Below, one piece after another: positions 51,696 through 61,847 of a DNA stretch of 64,000 nucleotides. The notes beneath the pieces are model-generated. The model made no database searches. It worked only from the letters and a program-made list of their open reading frames with translations, and had not been told where the DNA came from. The translations under genes and the position numbers were made by a program. Each line of letters starts with the position of its first letter. Position 1 is the first letter of the stretch. The stretch is from Streptomyces xanthochromogenes (lineage in GTDB: Bacteria > Actinomycetota > Actinomycetes > Streptomycetales > Streptomycetaceae), in contig NZ_BMUZ01000002.1 in NCBI RefSeq assembly GCF_014650455.1, positions 718,595 through 782,594 on the forward strand, in the 5' to 3' direction.

Positions 51696-53093
51696 TTATA
51701 CGCCCTGGCTGACCGAACTCATGTTGAAGTCGGGGATGCGCAGCGCGGGCATCGCGGTCCGGGTGAAGTAGTCGTTCCACTCCCGGGGCAGGGTCTTCCC
51801 GGTACGGCCCGCCTCGGTGGCCCGCGACAGGAGGTCGACCGGCGACTCGTTGAACCGGAAGTTGTTCACCTCGCCGACCACCTCGCCGTTCTCGACGAGG
51901 TACACCCCGTCCCGGGTCAGACCGGTCAGGAGCAGGGTCGCCGGGTCCACCTCGCGGATGTACCACAGGCACGTGAGGAGCAGTCCGCGCTCGGTGGCGG
52001 CGACCATTTCGTCCAGGGTGCGCTCGCCGCCGCCGTCCAGGATCAGGTTGCCGGCGGACGGGGCGAGCGGCAGGCCGGTCAGGGCGGCGCTGTGCCGGGT
52101 GGTGACCAGGTTCTCCAGGCGGCCCGCGCGGATCCAGTCGGTCGCGGTCAGCGGGAGCCCGTTGTCGAACACCGACTCCGTGTCGCCCGAGGAGTGCGCC
52201 ACCTGGAACGGCGCGTACTCAAGGCCCGGCTCGTTCGGGTCGCTGCGCAACGTGAGCGGGAGCGGGGAGAGGGTGTCGCCGACGCGGGTACCGCCGCCCT
52301 GCTTCGAGAAGACGGTCCGGCCCTCGGCGGCGTCCCGGGCCGCCGCCGACCAGATCTGGTAGATCAGCAGATCGGCCACGGCGGTCGGCGGCAGCAGCGT
52401 CTCGTAGCGTCCGGCCGGCAGTTCGACGCGGCGCTCGGCCCAGCCGAGCCGGCGGGCGAGCTCCTCGTCGAGGGCGGCCGGGTCGACGTCCTTGAAGTCC
52501 GCCGTCGCCCGCCCCGCCCAGGCCGAGCGGGCCCGGTCCGGGGACTTGGCGTTGAGCTCCAGCGTGCCGTTGGGCTGGTCGTGCCGCAGCCGCAGGCCCG
52601 TGGAGGTGCCGAGGTAGGTGGAGCTCAGTTCGTGGTTGGCGAAGCCGTACAGCTCGCGGCCGCCGGCCCGGGCCCGTGCGAAGGCCTCGCCCAGGGCGGG
52701 CGCGAAGTCGGTGAACACGGCGGAGGTCGTCTCCGCGGGGGCGTCGGTGAAGTCGGCCGACGCCGGGACGCCGGTGACCAGCGGCTGGGCGTCCTCGGCG
52801 GGCCCGGCGCCGCGCGCGGCCGCCTCGGCGGCGCGCACCAGGGGCTCCAGGTCGTCGGCGGTGACGGCCGAGCGCGACACGACACCGGAGGCGGTGCCCT
52901 CGGCGCCGTCCACCGTCGCGATCACGGTCAGGGTCCGCCCCCGGGTGACGCCGTTGGTGGTCAGTGCGTTCCCGGCCCAGCGCAGGTTCGCCGAGGAGTG
53001 CTCGTCGGCGATGACGACACAGCCGTCGGCGGTGGAAAGCTCCAGGGCCCGCTCGACGATCTCGTGCGGCTTGACGGTCGTACGGGAGCTCAT
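51696..53093 (-). CDS. pmbA: TldE/PmbA family modulator of metallopeptidase
   Basis: Protein of 465 residues, the non-catalytic or partner subunit of the TldD/TldE protease. [20 protein letters not shown] opens it; [33 protein letters not shown] and [20 protein letters not shown] follow; the central [20 protein letters not shown] matches TldE. There is no HExxxH, as expected for TldE. In E. coli TldDE cleaves microcin B17 leader and CcdA. The ATG follows AGGAGG that belongs to the upstream mini-ORF; coupling to tldD runs through two duplicated mini-ORFs. Confidence 0.93.
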   Translation of the reverse strand: MSSRTTVKPHEIVERALELSTADGCVVIADEHSSANLRWAGNALTTNGVTRGRTLTVIATVDGAEGTASGVVSRSAVTADDLEPLVRAAEAAARGAGPAEDAQPLVTGVPASADFTDAPAETTSAVFTDFAPALGEAFARARAGGRELYGFANHELSSTYLGTSTGLRLRHDQPNGTLELNAKSPDRARSAWAGRATADFKDVDPAALDEELARRLGWAERRVELPAGRYETLLPPTAVADLLIYQIWSAAARDAAEGRTVFSKQGGGTRVGDTLSPLPLTLRSDPNEPGLEYAPFQVAHSSGDTESVFDNGLPLTATDWIRAGRLENLVTTRHSAALTGLPLAPSAGNLILDGGGERTLDEMVAATERGLLLTCLWYIREVDPATLLLTGLTRDGVYLVENGEVVGEVNNFRFNESPVDLLSRATEAGRTGKTLPREWNDYFTRTAMPALRIPDFNMSSVSQGV

Positions 53094-53188
53094 CGACCCG
53101 CCTCCTGCGTGGTGTTGAGACTGTGCTGACCCGGGGGACGCCCCCCGGACCCCCGGCCGGGGGCGCTGTGCTGGGACCCGTGCATCAT
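53090..53188 (-). CDS. Duplicated mini-ORF 2 between tldD and tldE
   Basis: Encodes 32 residues (MMHGSQHSAPGRGSGG start, NTTQEAGR end) in a 95-bp unit identical to mini-ORF 1 except for one base that changes Gly to Ala. It starts with AGGAGG at good spacing and its stop overlaps the tldE ATG (ATGA). The C-terminal NTTQEAGR equals the C-terminus of TldD. Translation is plausible; function is unknown. Confidence 0.5.
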   Translation of the reverse strand: MMHGSQHSAPGRGSGGRPPGQHSLNTTQEAGR

Positions 53189-53279
53189 CGACCCGCCTCC
53201 TGCGTGGTGTTGAGACTGTGCTGACCCGGGGGACGCCCCCCGGACCCCCGGCCGGGGCCGCTGTGCTGGGACCCGTGCA

Positions 53280-53283
<4 letters not shown>
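53094..53283 (-). repeat. Two tandem 95-bp units between tldD and tldE
   Basis: Units 53094-53188 and 53189-53283 differ by a single G/C change. Each carries a copy of the tldD 3' end, the AGGAGG and ATG, and a GC-rich hairpin (GGGGGTCCGGGGGGCGTCCC type) of the kind dispersed in Streptomyces. A further partial copy is the real tldD end. Confidence 0.95.
53185..53283 (-). CDS. Duplicated mini-ORF 1 between tldD and tldE
   Basis: Encodes 32 residues (MMHGSQHSGPGRGSGG start, [14 protein letters not shown] end). Its ATG overlaps the tldD stop (ATGA) and has the AGGAGG at the end of tldD as Shine-Dalgarno. Its own stop overlaps the start of mini-ORF 2 in the same way. Low-complexity Gly/Pro/Arg middle; no membrane helix. 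Confidence 0.5.
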
Positions 53284-54812
<1,529 letters not shown>

Positions 54813-55002
54813 AGCTGTCTCCCCTGTCGTACGAGACCGGTCGCCCCGATCATGTCGCGTCGGCGGGCCTCGTGACTACGCCCTTTCTGTAGGGACCCGA
54901 CAGCGCTCGTTCCGCGCCACTGTCACGGCCCGATTCCTCGTAAGTCGGGCGGTACCGATAGTTTGCGGGGAGTACGAATCCGCCTATCGAAAGGGTGATC
55001 CG

Positions 55003-55722
55003 TTGAGCCGCTCGGTTCTCATCACCGGAGGTAACCGGGGCATCGGCCTCGCCATCGCCCGCGCTTTTGCCGACAGCGGCGACAAGGTCGCGATCACGTA
55101 CCGCACCGGAGAGCCGCCGGCCGCCCTGACCGAACTGGGTGTCCTGGCCGTCAAGTGCGACATCACGGACACCGAGCAGGTGGAGCAGGCCTACAAGGAG
55201 ATCGAGGACAAGCACGGTCCCGTCGAGGTCCTGGTCGCCAACGCCGGCGTCACCAAGGACCAGCTCCTGATGCGCATGTCCGAGGACGACTTCACCTCCG
55301 TCCTCGACACGAACCTCACCGGCACCTTCCGCGTCGTCAAGCGCGCCAACCGTGCGATGCTGCGCGCCAAGAAGGGCCGCGTGGTGCTGATCTCCTCCGT
55401 CGTGGGGCTGCTCGGCTCGGCGGGACAGGCCAACTACGCCGCCTCCAAGGCCGGCCTCGTGGGCTTCGCCCGGTCGCTCGCGCGTGAGCTCGGGTCCCGG
55501 AACATCACTTTCAACGTCGTGGCACCCGGTTTCGTCGACACCGACATGACCAAGGTGCTCACCGAGGAGCAGCGCTCGGGCATCGTGTCCCAGGTGCCGC
55601 TGGGCCGCTACGCGCAGCCCGAGGAGATCGCCGCCGCGGTGAAGTTCCTCGCCTCGGACGACGCCTCGTACATCACTGGAGCCGTCATCCCGGTTGACGG
55701 CGGATTGGGCATGGGTCACTGA
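55003..55722 (+). CDS. fabG: 3-oxoacyl-ACP reductase FabG
   Basis: NADPH-dependent reductase of type II fatty acid synthesis, 239 residues. VLITGGNRGIGLAIARAFAD near the N-terminus binds the cofactor, VANAGVTKD follows, and ISSVVGLLGSAGQANYAASK gives Ser, Tyr and Lys; YITGAVIPVDGGLGMGH ends the protein. The start is TTG with AAAGGGTG upstream; no closer ATG or GTG is in frame. Five bases separate it from fabI, so the pair is one operon as in mycobacterial mabA-inhA. Confidence 0.95.
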   Translation: MSRSVLITGGNRGIGLAIARAFADSGDKVAITYRTGEPPAALTELGVLAVKCDITDTEQVEQAYKEIEDKHGPVEVLVANAGVTKDQLLMRMSEDDFTSVLDTNLTGTFRVVKRANRAMLRAKKGRVVLISSVVGLLGSAGQANYAASKAGLVGFARSLARELGSRNITFNVVAPGFVDTDMTKVLTEEQRSGIVSQVPLGRYAQPEEIAAAVKFLASDDASYITGAVIPVDGGLGMGH

Positions 55723-55727
55723 TCACC

Positions 55728-56495
55728 ATGAGCGGAATTCTCGAGGGCAAGCGCATCCTGATCACCGGTGTGCTGATGGAGTCCTCCATCGCCTTCCACG
55801 CCGCGAAGCTGGCTCAGGAGCAGGGCGCCGAGGTCATTCTGACCGCCTTCCCGCGGCCGACCCTGACCGAGCGCATCGCCAAGAAGCTCCCCAAGCCCGC
55901 CAAGGTGCTTGAGCTCGACGTGACCAACCAGGAGCACCTGGACCGGATCGCGGGCCTGGTCAAGGCGGAGCTCGGTGGCCTCGACGGCATCGTGCACTCC
56001 ATCGGCTTCGCCCCGCAGGACGCGCTCGGCGGCAACTTCCTGAACACGCCGTTCGAGTCGGTCGCCACCGCCATGCACGTCTCGGCGTTCTCGCTGAAGT
56101 CGCTCACCATGTCGCTGCGCGAGCTGCTCGCCCCGGGCAGCGCGGTCGTCGGCCTCACCTTCGACGCGCAGTTCGCCTGGCCGCAGTACGACTGGATGGG
56201 CCCGGCCAAGGCCGCCCTGGAGGCCACCTCCCGGTACATGGCCCGGGACCTGGGCAAGGACGACATCCGCTGCAACCTGATCTCGGCGGGACCGATCGGC
56301 TCCATGGCCGCCAAGTCCATTCCCGGCTTCGCCGAGCTCGCGGACGTGTGGAACCACCGCTCCCCGATGGAGTGGAACATGGCCGACCCCGAGCCGGCCG
56401 GCAAGGGCGTCGTCGCGCTCCTCTCGGACTGGTTCCCGAAGACCACGGGCGAGATCATCCACGTCGACGGCGGTCTGCACGCCGTGGGTGCCTGA
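55728..56495 (+). CDS. fabI: Enoyl-ACP reductase FabI (InhA type)
   Basis: NADH-dependent enoyl-ACP reductase, 255 residues, last step of the elongation cycle. Unlike classical SDRs it has LITGVLMESSIAFHAAK at the cofactor loop, HSIGFAPQDALGGNFLNTP, and YDWMGPAKAALEATSRY with Tyr-x6-Lys as in InhA. SAGPIGSMAAKSIPGF is the substrate loop. InhA-type FabI is the target of isoniazid and triclosan in relatives. Ends at a strong hairpin. Confidence 0.96.
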   Translation: MSGILEGKRILITGVLMESSIAFHAAKLAQEQGAEVILTAFPRPTLTERIAKKLPKPAKVLELDVTNQEHLDRIAGLVKAELGGLDGIVHSIGFAPQDALGGNFLNTPFESVATAMHVSAFSLKSLTMSLRELLAPGSAVVGLTFDAQFAWPQYDWMGPAKAALEATSRYMARDLGKDDIRCNLISAGPIGSMAAKSIPGFAELADVWNHRSPMEWNMADPEPAGKGVVALLSDWFPKTTGEIIHVDGGLHAVGA

Positions 56496-56512
56496 CCCCG
56501 CACGGCTCGTTC

Positions 56513-56548
56513 GCGGCCGCCCACCGGAGCCTTCCGGTGGGCGGCCGC
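56513..56548 (+). terminator. Terminator of the fabG-fabI operon
   Basis: GCGGCCGCCCACCGGA / TCCGGTGGGCGGCCGC, perfect 16-bp stem with loop GCCT, about 17 bp past the fabI stop. Confidence 0.85.
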
Positions 56549-56625
56549 CGTGCGTGCGCCGCGACTTCACCGCAGACTGATCGCAACGGACATGTCGGGC
56601 GATCGGCCGGGGAGGAGGTGGGGGT

Positions 56626-57066
56626 GTGGGTGCCTCGCGTGCACGTCCCCCGGACGAGGGGGGCCCGCGCCGGGTCCGGCGCCCTCTGCTCGTGCACCCG
56701 CTGCGGGTCGGGCAGCGGCGGGCGTTGGCCCTGTTGTTCGTCCTGATGGTGGCGGCGGCCGGGTTCGCGGCGCCCTCCGTGGTACGGGCCGCGACCGCCC
56801 CCGACGCACCGCCCGCGGCCCCGAGGCCCGAGCCGTTCGGCGCCGCGTGCCACACCTCCGTACAGGGCTCGCATGTGACCGCGTACTGCCACAACCCCTA
56901 TCCGGCCACCGACCGGGTGCGGCTGCACACCGACTGCGCGAACTGGTGGGACCTGGACGCGGACGCGGCCGCGGTGGAGGTGGGCCCCGGGCAGACCGTG
57001 CGCCTCACCGACCGGTGCTGGAAGGACGTGCGCACCGTGTGGGTGACCCACCAGAAGGCGTCCTGA
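56626..57066 (+). CDS. Hypothetical secreted protein
   Basis: A 146-residue protein of unknown function. A basic N-terminus of about 30 residues precedes a hydrophobic signal (ALALLFVLMVAAAGFAAPSV) with cleavage near VRAAT. The mature part has four Cys (GAACHTS, AYCHNPY, TDCANWW, DRCWKDV), suggesting two disulfides in a small beta-fold. The GTG start has GGAGGAGG at 7-nt spacing. It stands alone between the fabI terminator and the convergent GntR gene. Confidence 0.78.
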   Translation: MGASRARPPDEGGPRRVRRPLLVHPLRVGQRRALALLFVLMVAAAGFAAPSVVRAATAPDAPPAAPRPEPFGAACHTSVQGSHVTAYCHNPYPATDRVRLHTDCANWWDLDADAAAVEVGPGQTVRLTDRCWKDVRTVWVTHQKAS

Positions 57067-57084
57067 GGACCGACGGGCCCGCGG

Positions 57085-57768
57085 TCAGCGGGTTTCGAGG
57101 CGGTCCGGCAGGCAGATGAAGGCATGGGCCGCGGCCTCGGACGCGGCCGTCTCCGCGTCCCCGGCACGGATCGCGTCGACCATCCGGGCGTGGTCCATGT
57201 GGCGCTCCGGCGTCATGTCGAGCGACACGTCGTCCCGCAGCCAGTCGCGCAGGAGATGCCCGAGGTCCGCGTACAGCTCGGTCAGGACGTCGTTGTGCGA
57301 GGCCGCCACGACCGCGAGGTGCAGCGTCGCGTCCGCCGCCACGAACGCCTCCCGGTCGCCCGAGGCCCAGGCCTCCTCGCGCCGCTCCAGGAGCGTGTCC
57401 AACTGCTTGAGCTCGCGCTCGGTACGCCGTTCGGCGGCCAGCCTGGCCGCCGAGGACTCCAGGGTGGAGCGCAGCTCGGCCACATGGCGCGGGTCCGCGT
57501 CGGCGAAGCGGCGGTGCATCACCCCGGCCAGCTCGCTCGTCGCCACGACATAGGTGCCCGAGCCCTGGCGGATGTCGAGCAGCCCGTTGTGCGCGAGCGC
57601 GCGGACCGCCTCGCGGACCGTGTTGCGCGCCACCCCGAGCTGCTCGACCAGCTCCGGCTCGGTGGGGATGCGTGAACCCACCGGCCACTCGCCCGAGGTG
57701 ATCTGGTTGCGCAACTGCGCGATCACCTGGTCGGCGAGGGCGGATCGCCGGGGAGAGCTGAGCGTCAT
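57085..57768 (-). CDS. FadR-subfamily GntR transcriptional regulator
   Basis: Regulator of 227 residues. N-terminal winged helix: ADQVIAQLRNQITSGEWPVG, IPTEPELVEQLGVARNTVRE, LLDIRQGSGTYV. C-terminal FCD domain: VAELRSTLESSAARLAAERR, then FVAADATLHLAVVAASHNDV and HARMVDAIRAGDAETAASEA supply the metal/ligand His and Asp. It is divergent from the MFS gene; two palindromes in the 90-bp gap are probable operators. It likely represses the exporter until an acidic ligand binds. Confidence 0.93.
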   Translation of the reverse strand: MTLSSPRRSALADQVIAQLRNQITSGEWPVGSRIPTEPELVEQLGVARNTVREAVRALAHNGLLDIRQGSGTYVVATSELAGVMHRRFADADPRHVAELRSTLESSAARLAAERRTERELKQLDTLLERREEAWASGDREAFVAADATLHLAVVAASHNDVLTELYADLGHLLRDWLRDDVSLDMTPERHMDHARMVDAIRAGDAETAASEAAAHAFICLPDRLETR

Positions 57769-57818
57769 GGTGCTCCAGTCCGAGAGGGGGTGGGATACCG
57801 GAAAATCTAGCGGGCATC

Positions 57819-57845
57819 GATTGGACAACCAATCATCCCATGATT
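57819..57845. promoter_or_regulatory. Twin palindromes between the GntR and MFS genes
   Basis: GATTGG-acaa-CCAATC (57819-57834) and AATCAT-ccc-ATGATT (57831-57845) overlap by four bases. The first has the TTGG...CCAA shape seen in FadR-type operators. Both lie directly before the MFS gene, 14 bp from its ATG. Confidence 0.6.
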
Positions 57846-57858
57846 CTATGATGGCACC

Positions 57859-59151
57859 ATGCCCGACGAAGAGACCACCACGCTGAGCCCCGCGCCCACC
57901 GTTCCCGCCGAGTCCCTCCAGGCCCCCGCACCCGCCGGTGCGGACCGGGCGCCGGCGTGGACGCGCTGGCTCGTACCGCTCGCGCTGGTGCTCGCCGCGG
58001 TCAACCTGCGCCCCGCGATCACCAGCCTCGGCTCGCTGATGAAGGAGGTCACCGGCGGGCTGCACATGAGCGGCGGCATCGCGGGTGTCCTCACCTCGGT
58101 CCCCGCGTTCTGCTTCGCCGTCTTCGGCATCATGGCGCCGCGCCTGGCCCGCCGGTTCGGCCCCGGCGCCGTCGTCTTCGCCGGCATGGCCGCCATCACC
58201 GCGGGCCTGCTCCTGCGCTCCTTCGCGGGCGGCACCGTCACCTTCCTCGCGGCCAGCGCGCTCGCCCTGATGGGCATAGCCCTGAGCAACGTCCTGATGC
58301 CGGTCATCGTCAAGCGGTACTTCCCGGACCGGGTCGGCTCGATGACCGGCCTCTACTCGATGGCGCTCGCCGCGGGCACCTCGCTCGCCGCGGTCACCAC
58401 CGTGCCCCTCACCGACGCGCTCGGCGGCAGCTGGCGCCAGGGCCTCGGCATCTGGGCGCTGCTCGCCGTCGTCGCCGTGGCGGTCTGGATTCCGCTGACG
58501 CGCGACCGCTCCGCGAGCGCGGGCCCGGCCATCGGCGCCACGGACGAGGCCGCCCCGGCGCTGCGCATCACCCGCAGCGGCACCGCCTGGGCGCTCGCCT
58601 GCTTCTTCGGACTCCAGGCCACCGGCGCCTACATCACCATGGGCTGGATGCCGACGATCTTCCGCGACGCGGGCGTCTCGGCCGGCACCGCGGGGCTGCT
58701 CCTGTCCATCACCATGGTCATGGGCGTGCCGCTCGGCTTCGTCATCCCGTGGCTCGTCAACCGGCTGCGCAGCCAGGGCCCGATCGTGGTCGCGCTCGGC
58801 GCCTGCGGTCTGGGCGGCTACGCCGGGCTCTACCTGGCGCCCGCCTCCGGCGCCTGGGCCTGGGCGCTGCTGCTCGGCGTCTCCAACTGCGCTTTCCCGC
58901 TCGCCCTGACGATGATCAGCAAGCGGTCCCGGAGCCACGCGGGCGTGGTGCGCCTGTCGGCCTTCGCCCAGTGCGTCGGCTACCTGCTCTCCATCCCGGG
59001 CCCCCTCCTGGTCGGCGTCCTGCACGACCGCACCGGCGGCTGGGACCTGCCCATCGCCCTGATGGCGGGCCTCATGGTCCCGCAGATCGTCGTGGGCATC
59101 CTCGCCGGGCGCGACCGTACGATCGAGGACGAGGCCGGGGCCCGGCGATAG
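57859..59151 (+). CDS. MFS transporter, CynX/NimT family
   Basis: Membrane transporter of 430 residues with twelve helices. A 35-residue Pro/Ala-rich N-terminus is followed by LVPLALVLAAVNLRPAITSL, the family's opening. PRLARRFGPG and RYFPDRVGSMTGLYSMALA are the loop motifs; the second half begins ITRSGTAWALACFFGLQATG. CynX/NimT proteins carry cyanate, 2-nitroimidazole or related small molecules, usually as exporters. GntR regulation suggests an inducible substrate. A 38-codon gene follows 30 bp downstream. Confidence 0.92.
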   Translation: MPDEETTTLSPAPTVPAESLQAPAPAGADRAPAWTRWLVPLALVLAAVNLRPAITSLGSLMKEVTGGLHMSGGIAGVLTSVPAFCFAVFGIMAPRLARRFGPGAVVFAGMAAITAGLLLRSFAGGTVTFLAASALALMGIALSNVLMPVIVKRYFPDRVGSMTGLYSMALAAGTSLAAVTTVPLTDALGGSWRQGLGIWALLAVVAVAVWIPLTRDRSASAGPAIGATDEAAPALRITRSGTAWALACFFGLQATGAYITMGWMPTIFRDAGVSAGTAGLLLSITMVMGVPLGFVIPWLVNRLRSQGPIVVALGACGLGGYAGLYLAPASGAWAWALLLGVSNCAFPLALTMISKRSRSHAGVVRLSAFAQCVGYLLSIPGPLLVGVLHDRTGGWDLPIALMAGLMVPQIVVGILAGRDRTIEDEAGARR

Positions 59152-59181
59152 CGGGCGAAACCGGGATGCGACACTGGCCGC

Positions 59182-59298
59182 ATGCCAGTGCTCGAACCCA
59201 ATCCGCAGAACAGCCACAAGAAGCTCCTGCTCGTGCTCGGCGCGATGCTCGCCGTCACGGTCGTGGTCGCCGTCATCGCGACGCTCGCCTCCCCCTGA
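59182..59298 (+). CDS. Small single-helix protein paired with the MFS transporter
   Basis: A 38-residue protein: polar N-terminus (PVLEPNPQNSHKK), then one hydrophobic helix (LLLVLGAMLAVTVVVAVIAT) and LASP. It matches, from memory, the small transporter-associated family named after SGM_5486. ATG start 30 bp past the MFS stop. It probably sits in the membrane next to the transporter. Too short for standard gene finders. Confidence 0.7.
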   Translation: MPVLEPNPQNSHKKLLLVLGAMLAVTVVVAVIATLASP

Positions 59299-59302
59299 CC
59301 GA

Positions 59303-59412
59303 AGCCCGGCCGAAGCCCGGCCGGAGCCCGGCCGGAGCCCGGCCGGAGCCCGGCCGGAGCCCGGCCGAAGCCTGATCGAGGCCCGGTCGGAGCCCGGCCG
59401 GAGTCCGTCCGG
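59303..59412. repeat. 11-bp minisatellite, 10 units
   Basis: Unit AGCCCGGCCGG (A/G at the last position) repeated ten times head to tail; units 7, 8 and 10 are degenerate. It starts 5 bp after the stop of the 38-codon gene. Each unit contains CCCGGCCGG with strong hairpin potential. Confidence 0.95.
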
Positions 59413-59601
59413 GCCCCGAACGAGGCCCCGGCGAGGCCGTGGTGGTGCTAGCCCCACCATCCCCTAGGGGGTCAGGGTCAGGGTCAAGTGGGTGGGTCAC
59501 CGGATGGGACGACACCCGCCGCATCCGTAGGTTTTGAGGTACCGCGACGGACACCCCGTCCGCCCGCGGAACCCGAACCCAGCACCACCACGGAGGCGGT
59601 C

Positions 59602-59808
59602 ATGTCGGCCCACACCCACCCCAGGTCCCCCCAACAGGGCGCCGGTGGCGTCGACTTCAAGCTGCCGTGGTGGGGCGTCGTACTGCCCGCCATCGCGTTC
59701 TTCGCGCTGCTCGCCCTCGTCATCGGTTCGGGTGACGCCCACGCCGTCTCCGGCGACGGCACCGTCGCCCACCTCGTCGACCGCATCCAGCACAGCCTCT
59801 CGCGCTGA
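59602..59808 (+). CDS. Small membrane protein
   Basis: A 68-residue protein. A His/Pro/Gln-rich start (SAHTHPRSPQQGAGGVDFKL) precedes one helix (WWGVVLPAIAFFALLALVIG, residues about 23-42), then an extracytoplasmic tail (HAVSGDGTVAHLVDRIQHSL). The ATG has CGGAGGCGG upstream. No function can be assigned. It is common in Streptomyces at this position (recalled). Confidence 0.75.
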   Translation: MSAHTHPRSPQQGAGGVDFKLPWWGVVLPAIAFFALLALVIGSGDAHAVSGDGTVAHLVDRIQHSLSR

Positions 59809-59902
59809 TCCGCACCCGCCTCAGCGGCCCCGCGCGTCACCCCCCTGGCGGAGCGCCCAACACCCTGCGCCCGCTGGCGCGATTCATGCGAAGCTGGGGA
59901 AC

Positions 59903-60421
59903 ATGAGCGTCGATACACCCCACAGGATCGTCCTTCTCCGGCACGCGAAAGCCGACTGGCCCGAGGTGTCCGACCACGACCGGCCGCTCGCCGAACGGGG
60001 CAGGGCGGACGCCCCCGCCGCGGGCCGCCGGCTGGCCGAGTCCGGCATCGCCTTCGACCTCGCCCTGTGCTCCAGCGCCGTAAGGACGCGCGAGACCTGG
60101 AAGCTCGCCGTCCACGAACTGCCGCAGCGCCCCCGGACGGTGTACGAGGAGCGGATGTACGAAGCCTCCCTCGGCGAGCTGATCGCGCTGGTCAACGAGA
60201 CGCCCGAAGACGTCGCCGACCTGCTGCTCATCGGCCACAACCCCGGGATGCACGCAATGGCCGACGCGCTCGCGGGCGGCGCCGAGGGCGATGCGCTCTC
60301 GCGGATGAACCGCAGCGGCTTCCCGACCTCCTCCATCGCCGTGCTCTCCTTCAACGGCTCCTGGAAGTCCGTGGAACACGGCGTGGCCACGCTCGTCGAC
60401 TTCTGGGCCCCGCACGCCTGA
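59903..60421 (+). CDS. SixA-type histidine phosphatase
   Basis: Protein of 172 residues in the phosphoglycerate-mutase superfamily. IVLLRHAKADWPE holds the RHG-type catalytic His, ALCSSAVRTRETW the second Arg, and LLLIGHNPGMHAMADAL the second His. SixA dephosphorylates phospho-histidine in E. coli; here the target is unknown. ATG start. It is followed by a terminator before the convergent serB gene. Confidence 0.9.
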   Translation: MSVDTPHRIVLLRHAKADWPEVSDHDRPLAERGRADAPAAGRRLAESGIAFDLALCSSAVRTRETWKLAVHELPQRPRTVYEERMYEASLGELIALVNETPEDVADLLLIGHNPGMHAMADALAGGAEGDALSRMNRSGFPTSSIAVLSFNGSWKSVEHGVATLVDFWAPHA

Positions 60422-60448
60422 GCCCACGACCGCACCCCGTACGTGACG

Positions 60449-60481
60449 AAGGCCCCGGCGCACACAGCGCGCCGGGGCCTT
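60449..60481. terminator. Bidirectional terminator between SixA and serB genes
   Basis: AAGGCCCCGGCGC / GCGCCGGGGCCTT, perfect 13-bp stem with a 7-nt loop between convergent genes. Confidence 0.85.
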
Positions 60482-60512
60482 GTCCGTCTGCGGCCGGGTA
60501 TCCGTACGGAGG

Positions 60513-61754
60513 TCAGTCGACGAGGGCGTCGGCCGCCTCGACCTCTTCCCTGGTGATGCCGAGCAGATAGAGCACGGTGTCGAGGAAGGGCACGTTCACC
60601 GCGGTGTGTGCGGCCTCGCGCACCACCGGCTTGGCGTTGAAGGCGACGCCGAGTCCCGCCGCGTTCAGCATGTCGAGGTCGTTGGCGCCGTCGCCGATCG
60701 CCACCGTCTGGGCCAGCGGCACCCCCGCCTCGGCGGCGAACCTGCGCAGCAGCCGCGCCTTGCCCGCCCGGTCGACGATCTCGCCCGTGACCCGGCCGGT
60801 GAAGGTGCCGTCCTCGATCTCCAGGGTGTTGGCGGCGGCGAAGTCGAGCCCGAGCCGTTCCTTGAGATCGTCGGTGACCTGGGTGAACCCGCCCGAGACG
60901 ACGCCCACTTGATAGCCGAGCGCCTTGAGCGTGCGGATCAGGGTGCGGGCGCCCGGGGTGAGCCGGACCTCGGCCCGCACCTTGTCCACGACCGAGGCGT
61001 CCAGGCCCCGCAGCAGCGCCACCCGGGCGTGCAGGGACTGCTCGAAGTCGAGCTCGCCGCGCATCGCGCGGGCGGTGACCTCGGCGACCTCGTCCTCGCA
61101 GCCGGCGTGCGCGGCGAAGAGCTCGATCACCTCGTCCTGGATCAGCGTGGAGTCGACGTCCATCACCACGAGCCGCTGGGCCCGCCGGTGCAGCCCCGCC
61201 GAGACGACGGCCACGTCCACACCGAGGGCGGCGGCCTCGGTCGCGAGCGCGGTGCGCAGGGGTGCCGTCTCGACGCCGGACACCGCGAACTCCACTGCGG
61301 TGACCGGGTACTTGGCGAGCCGGAAGATACGGTCGATGTTGCCGCCGGTGCCGGCGATGCGGGCCGCTATGGCCGCCGTGGACTCCGCGGTCAGCGGGTG
61401 CCCGAGCACGGTGACGTGCGAACGGCCGCTGCCGCGCGGCCTGTTGTCACCGGTGCCGGAGATGATCTCGGCCTCCAGGCGGAGCGACTCGGCCCAGCTG
61501 TGCACGGTGGCGCGCAGCTCGCCCTGGGAGGCGACGGTCGGCTCGGTGACCAGCGCGCACAGCACGAGCCGGCCACGGGAGACGACCTGCTCGATGTCGA
61601 CGACGTCGACGGCGTAGGCGGCGAGGGTGTCGAAGAGCCCGGCGGTGATGCCGGGGCGGTCCTTGCCGAAGATCTTGACGAGGAGGGTCGGTACGTCAGA
61701 GCTCTGACCGGCGTCGGAGCCCTGGCCGGCGGGAGGCAGGGGCGATGGCGTCAT
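60513..61754 (-). CDS. serB: Phosphoserine phosphatase SerB with N-terminal ACT domains
   Basis: Enzyme of 413 residues that hydrolyses phosphoserine to serine. Residues about 20-180 hold two ACT-like units (LLVKIFGKDRPGITAGLFDT; SHVTVLGHPLTAESTAAIAA) for serine feedback. The HAD domain begins LVVMDVDSTLIQDEVIELFA with the nucleophile Asp; GVVSGGFTQV is motif II, and AIGDGANDLDMLNAAGLGVA motif IV. Cytoplasmic. The only serine biosynthesis gene here. ATG start after a Ser/Pro-rich leader; a later GTG is possible. Confidence 0.95.
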   Translation of the reverse strand: MTPSPLPPAGQGSDAGQSSDVPTLLVKIFGKDRPGITAGLFDTLAAYAVDVVDIEQVVSRGRLVLCALVTEPTVASQGELRATVHSWAESLRLEAEIISGTGDNRPRGSGRSHVTVLGHPLTAESTAAIAARIAGTGGNIDRIFRLAKYPVTAVEFAVSGVETAPLRTALATEAAALGVDVAVVSAGLHRRAQRLVVMDVDSTLIQDEVIELFAAHAGCEDEVAEVTARAMRGELDFEQSLHARVALLRGLDASVVDKVRAEVRLTPGARTLIRTLKALGYQVGVVSGGFTQVTDDLKERLGLDFAAANTLEIEDGTFTGRVTGEIVDRAGKARLLRRFAAEAGVPLAQTVAIGDGANDLDMLNAAGLGVAFNAKPVVREAAHTAVNVPFLDTVLYLLGITREEVEAADALVD

Positions 61755-61847
61755 GGTGATCCCACCGTATCGGCACGCGGTGCCTCGCCCGCACGGCGTC
61801 CCGCCCTGCGGACAGGCCCCCCTCGTACGGCCCCCGGACCGCGCGGT

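Noticed and set aside
57769-59460. Apparent N-terminal extension of the GntR frame to the right
   Set aside because: It is antisense to the MFS gene; the GntR protein begins normally at 57768.
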